Positions 20,929-33,569 of a stretch of DNA of 64,000 nucleotides are shown in pieces. Positions within the stretch are counted from its first letter, which is position 1, and every line of letters starts with the position of its first letter. This DNA is from Cristatella mucedo (lineage: Eukaryota > Bryozoa > Phylactolaemata > Cristatellidae), in the NCBI GenBank assembly GCA_009760855.2, contig WPIO01000108.1:1336501-1400500 (forward strand), written 5' to 3'. Made by a program: the position numbers and the translations under genes. The notes below the pieces were generated by a model, which was not told where the DNA came from, searched no databases, and was given only the letters and a program-made list of their open reading frames with translations.

Positions 20929-23900
20929 AAAATCTACCAACGATTTTTGCTGTCCAAGAAGGTAAGCTATCGGCACTTAACAGCTAGCATGTGCAGATGC
21001 ATGTATATATATATATATATGTCTACTTTGATATAGATACACGTCTTACTTGGCCTACTTGTCGCTGCTTCTTGCAGACATGTCTTCCTTACAAAGAGAC
21101 TTCGTGCTCTGCTTCTCTCGCTGATACTCCTCAGCAAATAACAATGTAATAATAATCATTATGTAATTCTTGCTGTGGGTTGTGGAATTTCAGGTTCCAC
21201 TTATGCGTTCGTACGAGAAAAAATCTCTTGGGTGCTGGCCGAAGGTCGCTGTGTCTCTTTGGGTATGAGCTTGGTGAAGATTGACAGTGAGGGCGAGCAG
21301 AATTGGCTCAAGCAGTTCATCGAGGCCAACGCAGGTGAGCCGATCACCCAAATTTGACTGTGTACTGTTTTTATCTTGCTGCTACTAGAAAACAAATTTG
21401 ACACCATCGAACAATGCTTTACGGCTAATCAATGCAATATGAACTACAAGTACTCACCGGGAAAATGACAACATTACCGATCGAAGCAATTTGCAAGCTT
21501 GAGCTAATCCAGCTGGGCTAAAACGTTTGTCGTTACGCTTGCAAGCTGCAGTGCTGATTTGGAAAGTCATTTACACACGTTAATTAAGACAAACTATATT
21601 TGTAAAGCGTCCGCAAATAAATTGACCACTTTCCGGGCACTTTACAGACGCTTTACAGGAAGCATGATCAAATGGTTGCTGTTAGCCTGCATGACTTCAT
21701 TCAATCACTTTAACTGGGTTACAGGTGAAACGCCCTGGATCGCCATTGATTGTAATCAGCGTTTTAGTTCGTGGAGCAAAATGTGTAGGTCTAGATCTCT
21801 AACTGAGAACGCAATTTCGCTTCGAACGAAACACTAGCACTGCAGCAAGCCAATTCAACTGGCCAGAAATAAGAATGAAGGACTGTGATTGCAACTGAAT
21901 ATGTTTATGCAAGCCATGAAAAGCTGTCCTATTAAGAGTAATCAGCCCTTATTTATTCAGCTAATAATAAGCTTATTAAAGGCTTATATATGATAATCTT
22001 ATTAAAGCTTATTAAACTAATAAGCTTATAAATCAGCTAATTCAGCTGATATATATATTATTATTATTGATAATATATAATTTATTATTGATAATATATA
22101 TTTTATTATAATAATAATTATATATAATATATAGTTATTATTGATAATATATAGTTATTATAATAATAAGAAGATGTGACTGCCAGACAAACTCAGAGTC
22201 GACGCGAGCGTGGAAGTAGGAAACGATTGAATGGCGGCTGGTGATGCGAGGAAATTTGTAAATGCCTTTGTTGTCAGTCATGCTAAAAAAAGAAAATTCT
22301 CTCTTATGCAGTTTTACCACCAAGTTGGGTAACTCAGGCTTGACCTATCGCATTTTACCGAAATCTGAAACACGTGTACCCTATTTGCTGCTTGTATGTA
22401 AGTTGATCTGCAGCGATCTTCCATACGGGTACTATTGCAGTGTTTTGAATAACTAGTCGAAGGCGTGCAGTTTAGCTCTGCGGAAATAAGGCGAAGACTG
22501 CAAAGTCTCTTCATGTTATTTTATTAATTACTGCAATTATATAATGCTTTACTTTACACGTGTGACTACTTCTAGAAACCCTAACATCAAAGCGATGGAT
22601 ACGTTTAGGGTAAGGTTGGAAATTTATTTCCAGCACTTAGCCAGTATTCCTTGATTGTTCAGCTAGTCTAGCTAAAATACAGTAAGATCTCTCCGAGTTT
22701 CTGGTTCTTTAAAGTTAAAATTCAATTTTGGTTGGACCCATAACAGTTCGTTACCAATGAATTTTCTTTTAAAGTACCTAGGTCTTTGTTCTATTGAACT
22801 GCACATGCAATTACTCCTCGAGGTTGTTCTTGACGAAAACCTGTCCAGTAGTATGTCTCCCAGAGTATGGTGTTTCTGTTGTTCAAGTGAAAATTCAATT
22901 TCATTCAGACCCATAACACTTGGCTACAATTTTAATTCCTTTATAGAGCACCAACTGTTTGGTGCTATCCATCACTACGAGTGATCACCACTTGTTTTCC
23001 AGTGTGGAAACTGGTCCGCACGAACTTGTCCATTTGCATGTTCGAAATGAGCTCAGCACGGTACCTGCCTCCATACTCTCGGTGCCTGTGAGCTCTTCAA
23101 CCATGAAAGCGTAGCCTAGCTTTGTGCGTCTTTGTCGTCACTTGGACTGTGGGAAGATGAATCTCGCAAATTTAGCTCAGACGAGCAGCACCTGATCATT
23201 CCCTTTGGCTTTGGCGGAGCCGAAGCGACACAGTCCAGTTGCAGTGATTTCCAAACAATTGCACTGGTCACGTACCCACGTTCAGGCACTGTCCTACTAC
23301 GAGATCAATCGTGAGTCTAACCAATATATTATTGGTGAATTCAAAACCATAGGCAATTCGGGCAACCCACCTTAGCATTCCGTGCAATTTCTGCCGAGTA
23401 AACCTAGTCTTGGTTAGACGTTCGGCCCAATGTAATGCATGGAAATAATTAAGAGTTATAGCTACCACGGTGGCTCAAATTTATAACGCGATCTACTGCG
23501 ACTTTACGATTAAACAGTAAGCGAAAATAATTCACTGGTCGGGTTTCAACGGTCAATTACTGAAATATAATCTGTGAATATATATTGCCAGGCTCAGTAG
23601 CATTCCCTACTTATTTTGTAGTTATGGATATGGTTGCACGTTGATAGTGCCAGTGAAGCTTTTACCATTCTAGGATGGCCGTAATGATAACAAGCCAATA
23701 AGGAGAGGAGTTACTGTAAGCAAATACAGTTTGTGATTTCTGAAGCAGATTAGATTTACTGTTAATTTCAACTGGATGCTTGAATGCCACTGTGTTGACA
23801 TGCAAGTTCAAGACGAGAAGTCGCTCTCAACGTTATTGTATCTAAAATTCAGATCTCAATGGCAAGCACTACTGGATTGGCCTTTACTCAGCTAGCTACC

Positions 23901-24109
23901 CGTATACCTGGCGCTGGAGCTGCGGATCACAAGATTTGAAATATGCGGCTTGGATTGCCGGTGAACCTAACAGCAAGGAGGAGTTCTGCGTTCATCTCGA
24001 CAAGACGCGAGGTTACAAATGGAACAACACGCTGTGCCCTTCGGGACCCTACTCTGATCATGGCTCTTGGTTCATATGCGAGACTTGCTATCAGTCGTGT
24101 GCCAAGTAA
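20929..24109 (+). CDS. C-type lectin domain protein, three 3' exons (signal exon not located)
   Basis: Three plus-strand exons with consistent phase 1 borders form a C-type lectin: 20,929-20,961 (33 bases), 21,194-21,334 (141 bases) and 23,853-24,109 (257 bases, ending in TAA). Acceptors are TATTGCAG, GAATTTCAG and AAAATTCAG; donors are GTAAGC and GTGAGC. The joined part is ~142 residues, matching one CTLD with a short N-terminal linker. Family hallmarks: W...A...C...G.SLVKIDS in exon 2 and WIGL, WRW, EPN and FICE in exon 3. The EPN tripeptide is the known mannose-type sugar-binding signature; binding itself is inferred. A signal peptide is expected but its exon is not found: L2 copy 1 (17.2-20.8 kb) ends only 98 bases upstream of the first exon. 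A polyadenylation signal follows the stop. An alternative is a pseudogene that lost its first exon. Confidence 0.75.
21194..21334 (+). CDS. C-type lectin exon, N-terminal half of CTLD
   Basis: This 47-codon symmetric (phase 1-1) exon begins with the split codon after TTTCAG and reads STYAFVREKISWVLAEGRC, then VSLGMSLVKIDSEGEQNWL and KQFIEANA. The Trp, Cys and LVKI...E pattern is the first half of a CTLD, helix 1 and helix 2. The first disulphide Cys is in GRC. The paralogue at 28,191-28,276 has lost about 54 internal bases and its acceptor AG. Confidence 0.8.
21960..22170 (+). repeat. AT-rich low-complexity DNA in lectin intron
   Basis: Short TATTATTATTGATAATATATA-like units and AAGCTTATTA repeats; no coding potential. 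Confidence 0.8.
23853..24109 (+). CDS. C-type lectin terminal exon, EPN-type sugar site
   Basis: This exon encodes the second half of the domain: GKHYWIGLYSASYPYTWRW, AAWIAGEPNSKEEFC, YKWNNTLCPSG and WFICETCYQSCAK, then TAA. WIGL and W.W are core CTLD residues; EPN with a following acidic residue and a WN pair form the calcium/sugar site in mannose-type lectins; FICE holds the terminal Cys. Two further Cys after FICE are unusual and could bridge to the extra Cys in TLCPSG or to another chain. No equivalent exon is found in the 28-kb paralogue. Confidence 0.85.
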
Positions 24110-24113
24110 GATA

Positions 24114-24119
24114 AATAAA
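24114..24119 (+). terminator. Polyadenylation signal AATAAA of the lectin gene
   Basis: AATAAA begins five bases after the lectin stop codon. This is close to the stop but plausible for a compact gene, and it supports 23,853-24,109 being the last exon. Confidence 0.5.
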
Positions 24120-24199
24120 TGACGCGGTAAAGTCAAACTCGTCTCATGCATTAACTGCTAGAAATTTCGCAGAGAATATTTCACCATGTTTGCCAAGGC

Positions 24200-27100
24200 A
24201 GTCCGAGAGACACTTTACGTGAGCTCCTATTAGTCAATGTAATTTCAGCAGCTGCTTCTGAGCGTCTGTTTCTAGCCCACTGAGGTCTCGCTGCCTGAAG
24301 CTGAGAAACATTCTCTGCTTCAGGCTGTCTGCTTCGGCGAAGGCTGCAGTGTAATCGTGCCTCTTTACTGACACACAACTACTTATTTACAGTTAAAATA
24401 TCCCCCTAACTACGTTCTCTTTACGTGAGAAACTTACCACCAAACCGTAGCCTTTGCGGTTTACCGGCTGCATCCAGCGTGGTGCTGCGAAGCAAAAAAA
24501 ACGTTCAGCTATGCGTCGTAGACAGAGGGTTCGAAGGCAGTCCATGTAATTGAAGCAGAATTAAAACCTAAAAATTAAAAATAACAATGAAACAATAACG
24601 TGCAAATTATTATGAATAAAACCGGTTCGAAAAATCTCCCCTAACTACTTTGATCAACCAGCAACTGGGTCGCAGGGCCGTTGAGGACTGCCTCTTACGA
24701 ATCCCTGAGGTTACGGTGCATGACGTCATTCGTCAAATGGTAATTCCTTCGGCTAAAGCACACTAAAACAAAACGCAACGCATTTCTTATTAATACCACA
24801 GAGTAATTTTAAAGTGTGGAATGATCTGTGGCTTAATCTTGGCAGCATCTACAGTTTAGGTTTGAACAGGTTTAAATTTTTCCAGACAGTGTAGCAAGCT
24901 CTAGCGACTCAAACTTATCACGGTGCACCGATGCGGTAAACAAGTAGTCTGATCAAGTTAAGTGCTGCACAATATTTTCGAGGGTGATAACTTAGACCTA
25001 CATCAGGGTTTCAATGACTGGCAGTGGTCATCATATTAGTAAAATAACACGCGTTGACTCCTAGACCGTGAGTAGCCGACTTTGCATACTTGCGAAATGC
25101 CATCAGTTGGCTGTGCACCAAATAAAGGTGGAGGGATTAAAAGGATAAGCAATTTAGATAATCTCGCAAGCCATCTCCACGAACCGTTGCCAGGTTCCGT
25201 CACAGCACTGGACTATGCCGCATTTAGTGGCAGCCTGATTCAGGATAGCTGAAAACGTCAAACGAGCAATTTTTTTATCCTTCGTGATGTATCATGCAAT
25301 TTGGTCGCATACATCAGACTTGAAAAGGGAATCAATCGCTTAGGCAAGCGTCTGCTGACCGACGTTGAAATTTGAACCGTCAAATCCAGATCTTACGAAA
25401 GCATGTCTTTCTTTGCCGTTTGCAAAAAGGGGTGAGATTATTATATCCAATAATATTAATAATATTAGTATTAATGACTATTATTATATCATAACAATAA
25501 TAAATTAAATAATCACATTAGCATATTCAATCCCAATTCATAACCGGGATTTACTGCCTAGGTGCAAAACTTATAAACCTGAAAAGAATGCAGGCCTCTG
25601 TTTAACAAGGCTTTCGGTTATAGCTAAGCATTCCGAGCAGCAAGAATTTTCAGAGACCGCCCTCCTATATTTGAGATATCTTCCACCGTGAGTGATCATT
25701 CACGTTCCTTGAATGGTTTAATTTGATGCTAACGCCTTTTCTGTTACGGCCATTCAATAGCTGCTGGTGATTGAGCCACCACATACATACTTTAGCTACT
25801 GAATATTCTTCTAACCGTCGATTTAGGCAACTACCATTTGTTGTGTGCATAAGGCCTGGCTCTCCAACGTGCAATGACGGCATATAGTGACGGCTGTTGC
25901 ACCGTTGAGAAGGACGATGCGTATCTTGGCCAATGTACGAGTGCCAGGGCATTTGTATTTAGCATGCAAGGCAGCGTGGTTGTACTCGAAACGCGATTAC
26001 GCGGCGTTCACGGACACAATAATGCTTATTTAAAAAATAAAAAGGGTAATACTTCTTGCACGACAAAAACATAATAGCTACTATTATATATTACTAATAG
26101 TACACATTTTACAGGGCTACCTGACAACTTAGTATGTTTTTACTTCATTAACGTTGGCCGAAAAGAAAGAATGGTCGTGCGATTAATTTTTGCATGCTCA
26201 TTGCCATAGAGATTACAGCTGCTAGATTCTATAATTTTATTTTAGATGTTACTTGAACCTAGCTTTAATGAGCATGCTTGCATCTTCAGAAGAATGATTG
26301 CGAAGAATCCAACGATGACCAGGCGTGACCTTGCCATTGTAGCTGACTTACGTGCTACCATTGACTCACGAGGAACGCCACGGATCGTCTTCAAAAGTAA
26401 AGGCCGATTGGGATTCGAGACACGTAACCTGCCGACAGCCAATAATGGTGTGACCAGAAGCTTTCCAGTGTGGCGGAGCGTTAGACTACAAGCATGGTGG
26501 CTTGAGTGACACTTTTACGCCTTACGTTTCTAAAGCAAAACATCACTGCCCGTCGCCCATGAATGCTGAGCTTAGCGTTAAAGTTCACGAGCTTCTTTAG
26601 TCTGATCCTGAGTTAGAGTCCTCTATCGTCCTTTATTGTTAATGATATACAAGTAATACTTAATATTAATCGTTTAATAACGAATGCAAGCGGGAGTGAT
26701 AGGTCTTCTGCGGCTCCTCTACCGTCTACATAAAGGTGACGCTAAAGCCCTTCAGACTTTGCTTGCTGCAAACACAGAGCTCTCAGCCAGTTTCTCGAAG
26801 CTCTTCTCGTCGTTAAAAAAATACAAACACTTAGAACGATGACAACTTCTGGTTGAAAAAATCGAAGCATCTCAGTCAGTTTGCAAAGCTAAGAAATGTC
26901 AGGCTCAGGTTCAACTAACGAATTTTTTAAGCTCCCGGATAGAGTCGGCTACCAGGAACTGAACTTCAAAGGCTAGGATAGCTGAAAATGTGCGACACAT
27001 GCACAGCCCGACTCCTACATTTCCCTACGCTTTCACGGCATTCCAAGCAGACGTAATTCCTAGCCACTGCTCTTAAAGACTGCCTGGCGTTGGCAGAAGC

Positions 27101-27950
27101 CAGTTGACGTCAGAGCAGCAGCACTAGTAAAGATAGTAGGTTACTGCTACTGAGTATAAAGGCGAATCGAAAATTGCATCCTTAAGAAGGAGGAGCACAT
27201 TCTAATTAGTTTTGACGAGCTGTTGTATTCCAGTCTTGAAAAATCGCTGTACCTCGGCTACTACTACCGTTTAACGGCTTAAGAACCTGGGACAGGCTAT
27301 TATTGGGCATTCTAGCCATCTGTATTGTGGATTAAGGGCTGTCAGGAGAATTAATTAGCTGAAGTAAATTTCAAATCGGATAAAAATCGAATAACCAGGA
27401 GTATGATAATGTTTTAAAACTATAGATAGACTGAGTTAACGTGACTTACTTTTTCTTATAATGTCCTTGCTGTTTGAAGAGCTGCCATACTCGTGCTTAG
27501 GCAATTTAGACGAGGCAGATTTTTGCTTGTTAAGTGCTCCGTTTGAATGGAGCTGGACGCTGTAGCTCAGTTTGAGAAATCCTTCTGAGAAAATCCTGAC
27601 ACCTTCTGTGTTCTGCCATACTATGCTTACATGTCTGCCTGTGCAGTGCTTTTGGAAATCATTGGCCTCACTTCGACACTTTAGTCTACCAGCAGCGATC
27701 GCATTCAGTGAAGTGTAGCGACATTTACTCGACCTACGCTTAGTGCCGGTGGTTTTACTTCGACTAACTGCATTGGCCTCTGGAACAGTGTGCCGGACAT
27801 CGACCGGAGCAGCGATCGATCGTACAGCGAGTCCCAGCTATAGTAAATCGCTGAGACGATCAATCTCTCTCGATTGATGGATCTTTCCACATAGAGGCGT
27901 GCCTACCGTTTATAGCTTCCCGACGTTAATCGGACATTAATACTTCCAAG
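24200..27950. other. Lectin-locus intergenic DNA; no gene seen
   Basis: No supported exon. Much of 24.16-26.0 kb has a diverged, shorter counterpart at 29.04-30.6 kb (for example AAGAACTGCCTCTTAC / GACTGCCTCTTACG and the CCTATATTTGAGATAT stretches), so it belongs to the duplicated lectin unit. The short frame at 26,246-26,509 is open but has no recognisable motif. Confidence 0.5.
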
Positions 27951-27981
27951 TGCTCACACACATTGTATCTTATCGTTGCAG

Positions 27982-28276
27982 GCAATCAACCAAACAGTTA
28001 CTTTTCCGCAGAGGTAAGCTATCGGATGTAACAGCTAGCAAGTGCAAGTGACCATGTAGAGATGGGTCTAGCTTTGCTTGTTAGTCGCTGCTGCATTCTA
28101 ACGTGTCTCATTTAAAAAAAAAAGTTCCTTTCTCAGCTAGTCTGCTGGATAAATCGTAGCTTCGTCATTCTTGCTGGGGGTATATGTTCTGATTCCATTT
28201 ATGCGCATGACCTTGGCGAATATTGGTAGTGAGGACAAGAAGAACTGGCTCAAACAGTACATTAATGCCAACGCAG
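27982..28276 (+). pseudogene. C-type lectin paralogue, decayed
   Basis: Two exons of the 21-kb lectin are recognisable. The small exon is at 27,982-28,013 (acceptor ATCGTTGCAG, donor GTAAGC) but is 32 bases, one short, which breaks the frame. The next, at 28,191-28,276, keeps the EDKKNWLKQYINANA end and its GTAAGC donor. It has lost about 54 internal bases (removing the first conserved Trp and Cys), and the acceptor AG has become TG. The EPN exon is absent: the downstream flank jumps to sequence equivalent to the region after the functional gene's stop. It is therefore a tandem duplicate that has become a pseudogene. Confidence 0.75.
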
Positions 28277-28304
28277 GTAAGCTTCTTACCTAGCCTTGAC
28301 CTGG

Positions 28305-28960
28305 CCTAGTCCTTCCAGTGACTGCTGCTCGAAGACATCGTCAAACCAGTCGAGTAATGCTTCAGGTCCGATCATTGCAAAATGACCAGCTAGTGCTCTG
28401 TCGGTAAATGACACGACTACCATTCAAACAGCAACGTATTTGATAACTAGTTGCAAGCATATAAGGCTTAGACAGCCTTGTGTTTTCACTTGTTTGGAAT
28501 TATTTACTTCCATTATATTCCATTGCTTCGTACTCTTGTGACTATTTCTAAAATTTCTGTACGTCCATTGCAATAAATATTTGAGCTTTTGAGACGACTT
28601 GAGCGCCAAGCGAAGGCTAAAACGAGGCTATTTTTGGCTATTCTGCAGGTTGATTTTTAGCCGCCTACCAAACAGCTGCTACAGAAGCGTATTTAATAAC
28701 TAGTTGCAAGCGCATAAGGCATAGAGTGATGTGTCTCCTCGCCTTTCTGGATTAATTACTGCTATTACATTCTATTTCTCTATACTCGTGTGAGTAATTA
28801 TAAAATCCCTATAACCCCGTAGCAGCAGATATATGAGGGTTAGGTTGGATATTGTATTGCAGCCTATAACTAGGACTTATTGTTTATTTAACTAGTATAG
28901 CTAAACATATAATAAATAGCTTACATCTCCCCAAGATTCTCGCTTTTTAAAATTAAATCT
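28305..28960 (+). repeat. Lectin-locus flank repeat, copy 2
   Basis: Closely similar to 15,076-15,725; begins 30 bases after the decayed lectin exon and includes two TATTT(G/A)ATAACTAGTTGCAAG sub-units. This placement shows the repeat was originally lectin intron sequence. Confidence 0.75.
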
Positions 28961-30730
28961 CAATTATAGTTATAATTACAGATAACATTAATAAAGTACC
29001 TGGCAAGGTCTAACTCCACTTTCAGTATTTACTGCCTTGAATTTCGCAGAAATTTCACAGAATGTTTGCTAATATGGTCCGTATTGCTAAGGAGAAAAGC
29101 CTTATTTTTTGAACGGTTGTGAGACTGAACTGTTTTGCTGACAGACAACTACAGCTACCTGTGAAACTGTAACATTATCCTGGGAGACGTCTTGTTTTTT
29201 TCAAAGTGTACCACCAAGTTATAAAATTTGCAGGTTGTCGATTTGCTCAGTGACAGGCATCTAAGCAAAGGGGGCTCAAAGTATAGCTGTGCAATTACCA
29301 GAGGAATATATCTAATAATAAATATATAAACACTAAATAACAATCAATGCACGATAAAGCCCAAAACTGGACCGACGGATCTCAACTATTCTACTTCGAT
29401 CCACATCCACCACGTGTCACCATCGATTCTAAAAGAACTGCCTCTTACTAATAACTGAGATTAAAGTGCGTGACTTCATTCGGGTAATGTTAGCTCGTTC
29501 CGCCAAAGCACTCTCCAAATGCACTACAGCTCTATTTTACAAACATTTTGAAAGACTGGCATTCTCTGTTGCTAAATCGTAGCAGAACCTATAGCTGAGA
29601 GGAAAGGTTTTCTAATATTTATGGACATGCTGTCAAAAACTAGCAATCAGCACATTTAATAGAGCAACAATGCAGTAAGCAAGTAGTTTGGTTGCGGTAC
29701 CATGCTGATAAATATTAGCAATAGTAATAATTAGCATCTAGCTTAAGGCTTCAAGAGTTGATGGAGCTTATTAAGAGTAAAATAGCATGTGTTCTTCCGC
29801 AGAGCAGCTGTAGCAGAATTCGCATACTAGCGAAATGCTATCAGTTAGATTTTTGCCAGATAAAAGTAAACAAGCGAAACAGGTAAGCAATTTAGATAAG
29901 CCCGGAAAGCTCTCTCAAAGAAGTATTACCAGATTACGTCAAAACACGTGACGATTCCGCCTTAAGCGGTCTGCAAGATATGCCTGACAGTCTAATAGAA
30001 TAAACTGCTAAATGCGCTTGCAGATTTAGGTTATTTCGAAACGTCCATTAAGCTATCGTTTTTTCCTTGATGGCAAATCATACTGCATAGGCGCTCATAC
30101 AAAATTAGACGTGGAAACCGGCCGCTAAGGCTAATGTCTTCTGTCTCAAGTGTGACAACGAAACAATCAAAACAACACCTCACTGAAGCGTATCTATCAT
30201 CGTCTTTCTCTAAAATTGGTGAGATTAATGCATTCAATCAGAGTTTGCACTAAGGATATACTGTCCAAATGCAAGAATGTATAAACCTGAGAATATATCA
30301 CGCCTCTGTAGAACACGGGTTTTCAGTTACACCAAAGCCTTCTAAGCAAATATGGTTATCAGAATCCTATATTTGAGACATCGTTTAACCGTGAATGATC
30401 GTTTAGGTTCCTTGAGATGTGTAACCTGATGTTATTGCTATTGATATTAAGGCCCTCTAATGTCTACTTATGAGTGAGCCACTAAGTGAGTTAGCTTATT
30501 AATGGTCATTGTTATAGGTGATCTAGGCAACTACTATTCAACGTCTGGATAATGCCCGGCCCTCTGACATTTATTGACGACAGTGCTCACTTTGATAAGC
30601 ACACCTAGCATATCATGGCCAAGGTGGGAGTTATGCGGTCCTTTTCCAATGCAAGTCAGTTTTTGTGCTCGAAATAGGTGTTTACGGCCTTAACACATCC
30701 TCACATTAAAAATACCACAATCCCATATTG
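28960..30730. other. Duplicated lectin downstream flank; no gene seen
   Basis: Diverged counterpart of 24.1-26.0 kb. No open frame above background and no splice-bordered exon with a recognisable product. Confidence 0.5.
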
Positions 30731-30734
30731 TGGC

Positions 30735-31075
30735 CAAGATAATTTATTTCTTTCCATGCACATTACATTTGCCGTGAAGGAAGCTTGATTATATGGTTAG
30801 TGGTAGAAATTACAATGTTGCCAGGGAGAACATTGTTAAATGTGCCGGGCACTGGATCAGCATACAGGTTTGGTGAATAACCGCATATACTGTGTCAGCG
30901 TGTATAAGCACACATAGGAAGAATAACAAATGGCCACTGAATGCTCTGACTAATTGTCGTGCATGGAAACGCTCGCACACGCTCACCACAGAAATGCCTA
31001 GCTGCAACTGAGTGTCATATGCAGTGATGTGAACGCCTAGACTTTTCTAGACAGTTACATTAGTATTATGAAGGG
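30735..31075 (-). mobile_element. Old L2 3' fragment
   Basis: Minus-oriented, strongly decayed L2 end with recognisable landmarks (GGATCAGCATACAGG, TGTGTCAGCGTGTATAAGCA). The tail is eroded. Confidence 0.5.
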
Positions 31076-31276
31076 TATGAATATATGTATATATATATAT
31101 AAATACAAACTGTGAAGAGAAGCTGACTGAGTACGAAGTCCTAAGGCTTTATACAAATCTAGTGTTTCGTTGGATAATCATTTCTATTCGCACCAATAAC
31201 TTTCAATCTCTCATGAATACAAGACTGGCTATACTGCAGTGACGGGCCAGTGATTGCCAGGCTAGATTAGGGTGCT

Positions 31277-31327
<51 letters not shown>

Positions 31328-31430
31328 AGATAGGGAGAGAGAGGGAGGGAGGGAGGGAGGAGAGGGAGGGAGGGAGAGAGAGAGAGAGGAGGGAGGGAGG
31401 AGAGGGAGAGAGAGAGAGGGAGGGGAGAGG

Positions 31431-31487
<57 letters not shown>

Positions 31488-31524
31488 GGAGAGGATAGGA
31501 GAGAGGGAGGGAGGGAGAGAGAGG

Positions 31525-31555
<31 letters not shown>

Positions 31556-31634
31556 AGGGAGGGAGGGAGAGAGAGAGAGAGAGGAGAAAGAGAGAGGAGA
31601 GAGAGGGAGGGAGGGCGGGAGGGAGGGAGGGAGG

Positions 31635-31665
<31 letters not shown>

Positions 31666-31720
31666 AGAGAGAGAGGGAGAGAGAGGGAGGGAGGGAGGGA
31701 AAAGAGAGGAGAGGAGAGAA
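31277..31720 (+). repeat. Long (GA)n/(GGGA)n purine tract
   Basis: About 440 bases of almost uninterrupted purine: (GA)n mixed with GGGAGGGAGG blocks. It is the only tract in the window with purines on the plus strand. Mirror-symmetric GA and G-run segments could form triplex (H-DNA) or G-quadruplex structures. Open frames through it are meaningless. Confidence 0.95.
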
Positions 31721-32384
31721 GCCAATAAGCATTAGTGCACGCGTGCGGTCTGTCTATCGCGTTTCCTTGTGGCGTGCTTTATATTATTCACAGTGTTGAG
31801 ACACCGTCGGAAATAATTTGAGAAATTGTATGCTAGAACTAGCAGTGCAACGGACATCTACGATTTGCCGACAGGAGTGAAACCCTTGACCCAAATTGAC
31901 AGCCCTAATAAGAACGAATCTTCGCAAAACCTGTTCATAGTTTATTTTCAACTTGAAGAAAAATCCTCTAGCCAAGGGAGAAAAGGTGAAGGAAAAGTTG
32001 CAGAATAGCATAACATTCGCCCACAAAGTGAATATCACTCAAGTACGATATTCCATTTACGAATGCTACCGCAAGATACTAAATTAAACCGCACATACGA
32101 ACGTTGTAATTAGAATGCAAGTGAGCTACTCCTTGAAACCAGCGGTAGAGATTTTAATAGATCTACCACAACTGGTAATGCTACTCGCGTGAATGCATAT
32201 ACATGAACACTGCAAGCTATGAGATGACTTCGTAATTTAAATTGTTAGCAATAGTGTAATATTTTTAGCTTTAAATTACAGAAGTGTCTCTAGAAATAAT
32301 AGTAGGGCCCGCGTACGCCAGCGTCTGGGAGATTAGTGTGGGCTGAGTTGTCTTCGATGGCGGCCGGCTGATTAATGTAACAAT

Positions 32385-33520
32385 AATAATAGAATAGGCT
32401 TTAAACGCACTATGTGAAAACATCGTCTAGGCTTTGAATGCACAATCTGAGAACATCTTCTCTTTCTCGCCACTTTAAGCGTGCTGCATAGAAAGCATGA
32501 TCAAATTATGAGTAGCAGCACACACAATGTCAGTATGCATTATATGGTTAGAGATGACATGCACAGTATCGACGCCCTAGACATTATTAGTGGTAGCATG
32601 CATAGTCTCAGCACGCAGAAGCAAGCAACGGAAGAATTACAAGGATATATTAAACGCTGCGATAAACAGCTTTGGATCTATTTTAATTTGTTTCGGAAAG
32701 CCTTGGAAAGCAGCGAAGTCAATCGGGACTGAGTTCCAGGCTATCGAAGCTTAGAACCATAAGGCATAGTGAAAAGATGAATGGTTCGTACGATGGAGAG
32801 CGAATGGACATGCGTAGGAACAGTGGGTGGCACAATTTATTCTTAGCCTGGATGGCGAGAATTTTCCATCGCTATGCTTGATCTCAAGTGTAAAGAGACC
32901 TAAACGTTTGTGACAGAACCTCAAAGTTGATGAGCTGCTTGACAAGTAACCACTAAAGGTCAACCAGACGTGGTTTCGATGTGGCAATTGCTAAGCACAA
33001 GACCAGCAGGCTAATGTGGAGACTATTGCACTGACTGTGAAACCTGATTGGGCATACTGGTAGACAAGCAAGTAGTGAGTTACAGAAGTCGAGATGGGAT
33101 GTCAAAATGCGAGGGCCAATTTTTATGGAGCCTTAATGTCCATGCAAGTCCTCATTTTTCGCATTTTATGCTGGACGCAGGCGGACGTGGCTGTGCAGCC
33201 AATGTTGTAATCAAGTGACAGTTCACTGTAAGCTTACAATTTTTAAATTTCAAAGTCACAAATAGTTAATTCTTAACCGGTTAGTTGGTTTCATCAACTT
33301 CGTAGTTTAAAAATTGTGTTGCCATCCATGTAAGGATTTCAAGATATATGCAGGAAGAGTTTTGAGAGTGTGCGACGTGCTTGAGGGCAGGGAGAGACTA
33401 AATTGATAAGGTACCACTGAGTGTCATTCGCATAGAATTGACAGCTTAGTTGTCATTGGCAATCGAAACGGCAAATGTGAAACATAAATTGCGAAAAGAG
33501 GAGAATTAAGCACGGAAAAG
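32385..33520 (-). mobile_element. Old L2 remnant
   Basis: Minus-oriented and very decayed. The order of landmarks follows the 17-kb element: GTTAGAGATGACATGCACAG, AGCACGCAGAAGCA, GAGTTCCAGGCT, TCGAGATGGGATGTC, then the ...CTGAGTGTCATTCGCATAGAA stretch that corresponds to the YADD region. No open frame survives. Confidence 0.6.
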
Positions 33521-33569
33521 CCGAAGACAATTATAATAACAATATACCTATATATATATATATATATAT

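Noticed and set aside
26246-26509. Possible transposase helix-turn-helix in an 87-codon frame
   Set aside because: Only a vague resemblance; no catalytic residues or terminal repeats.
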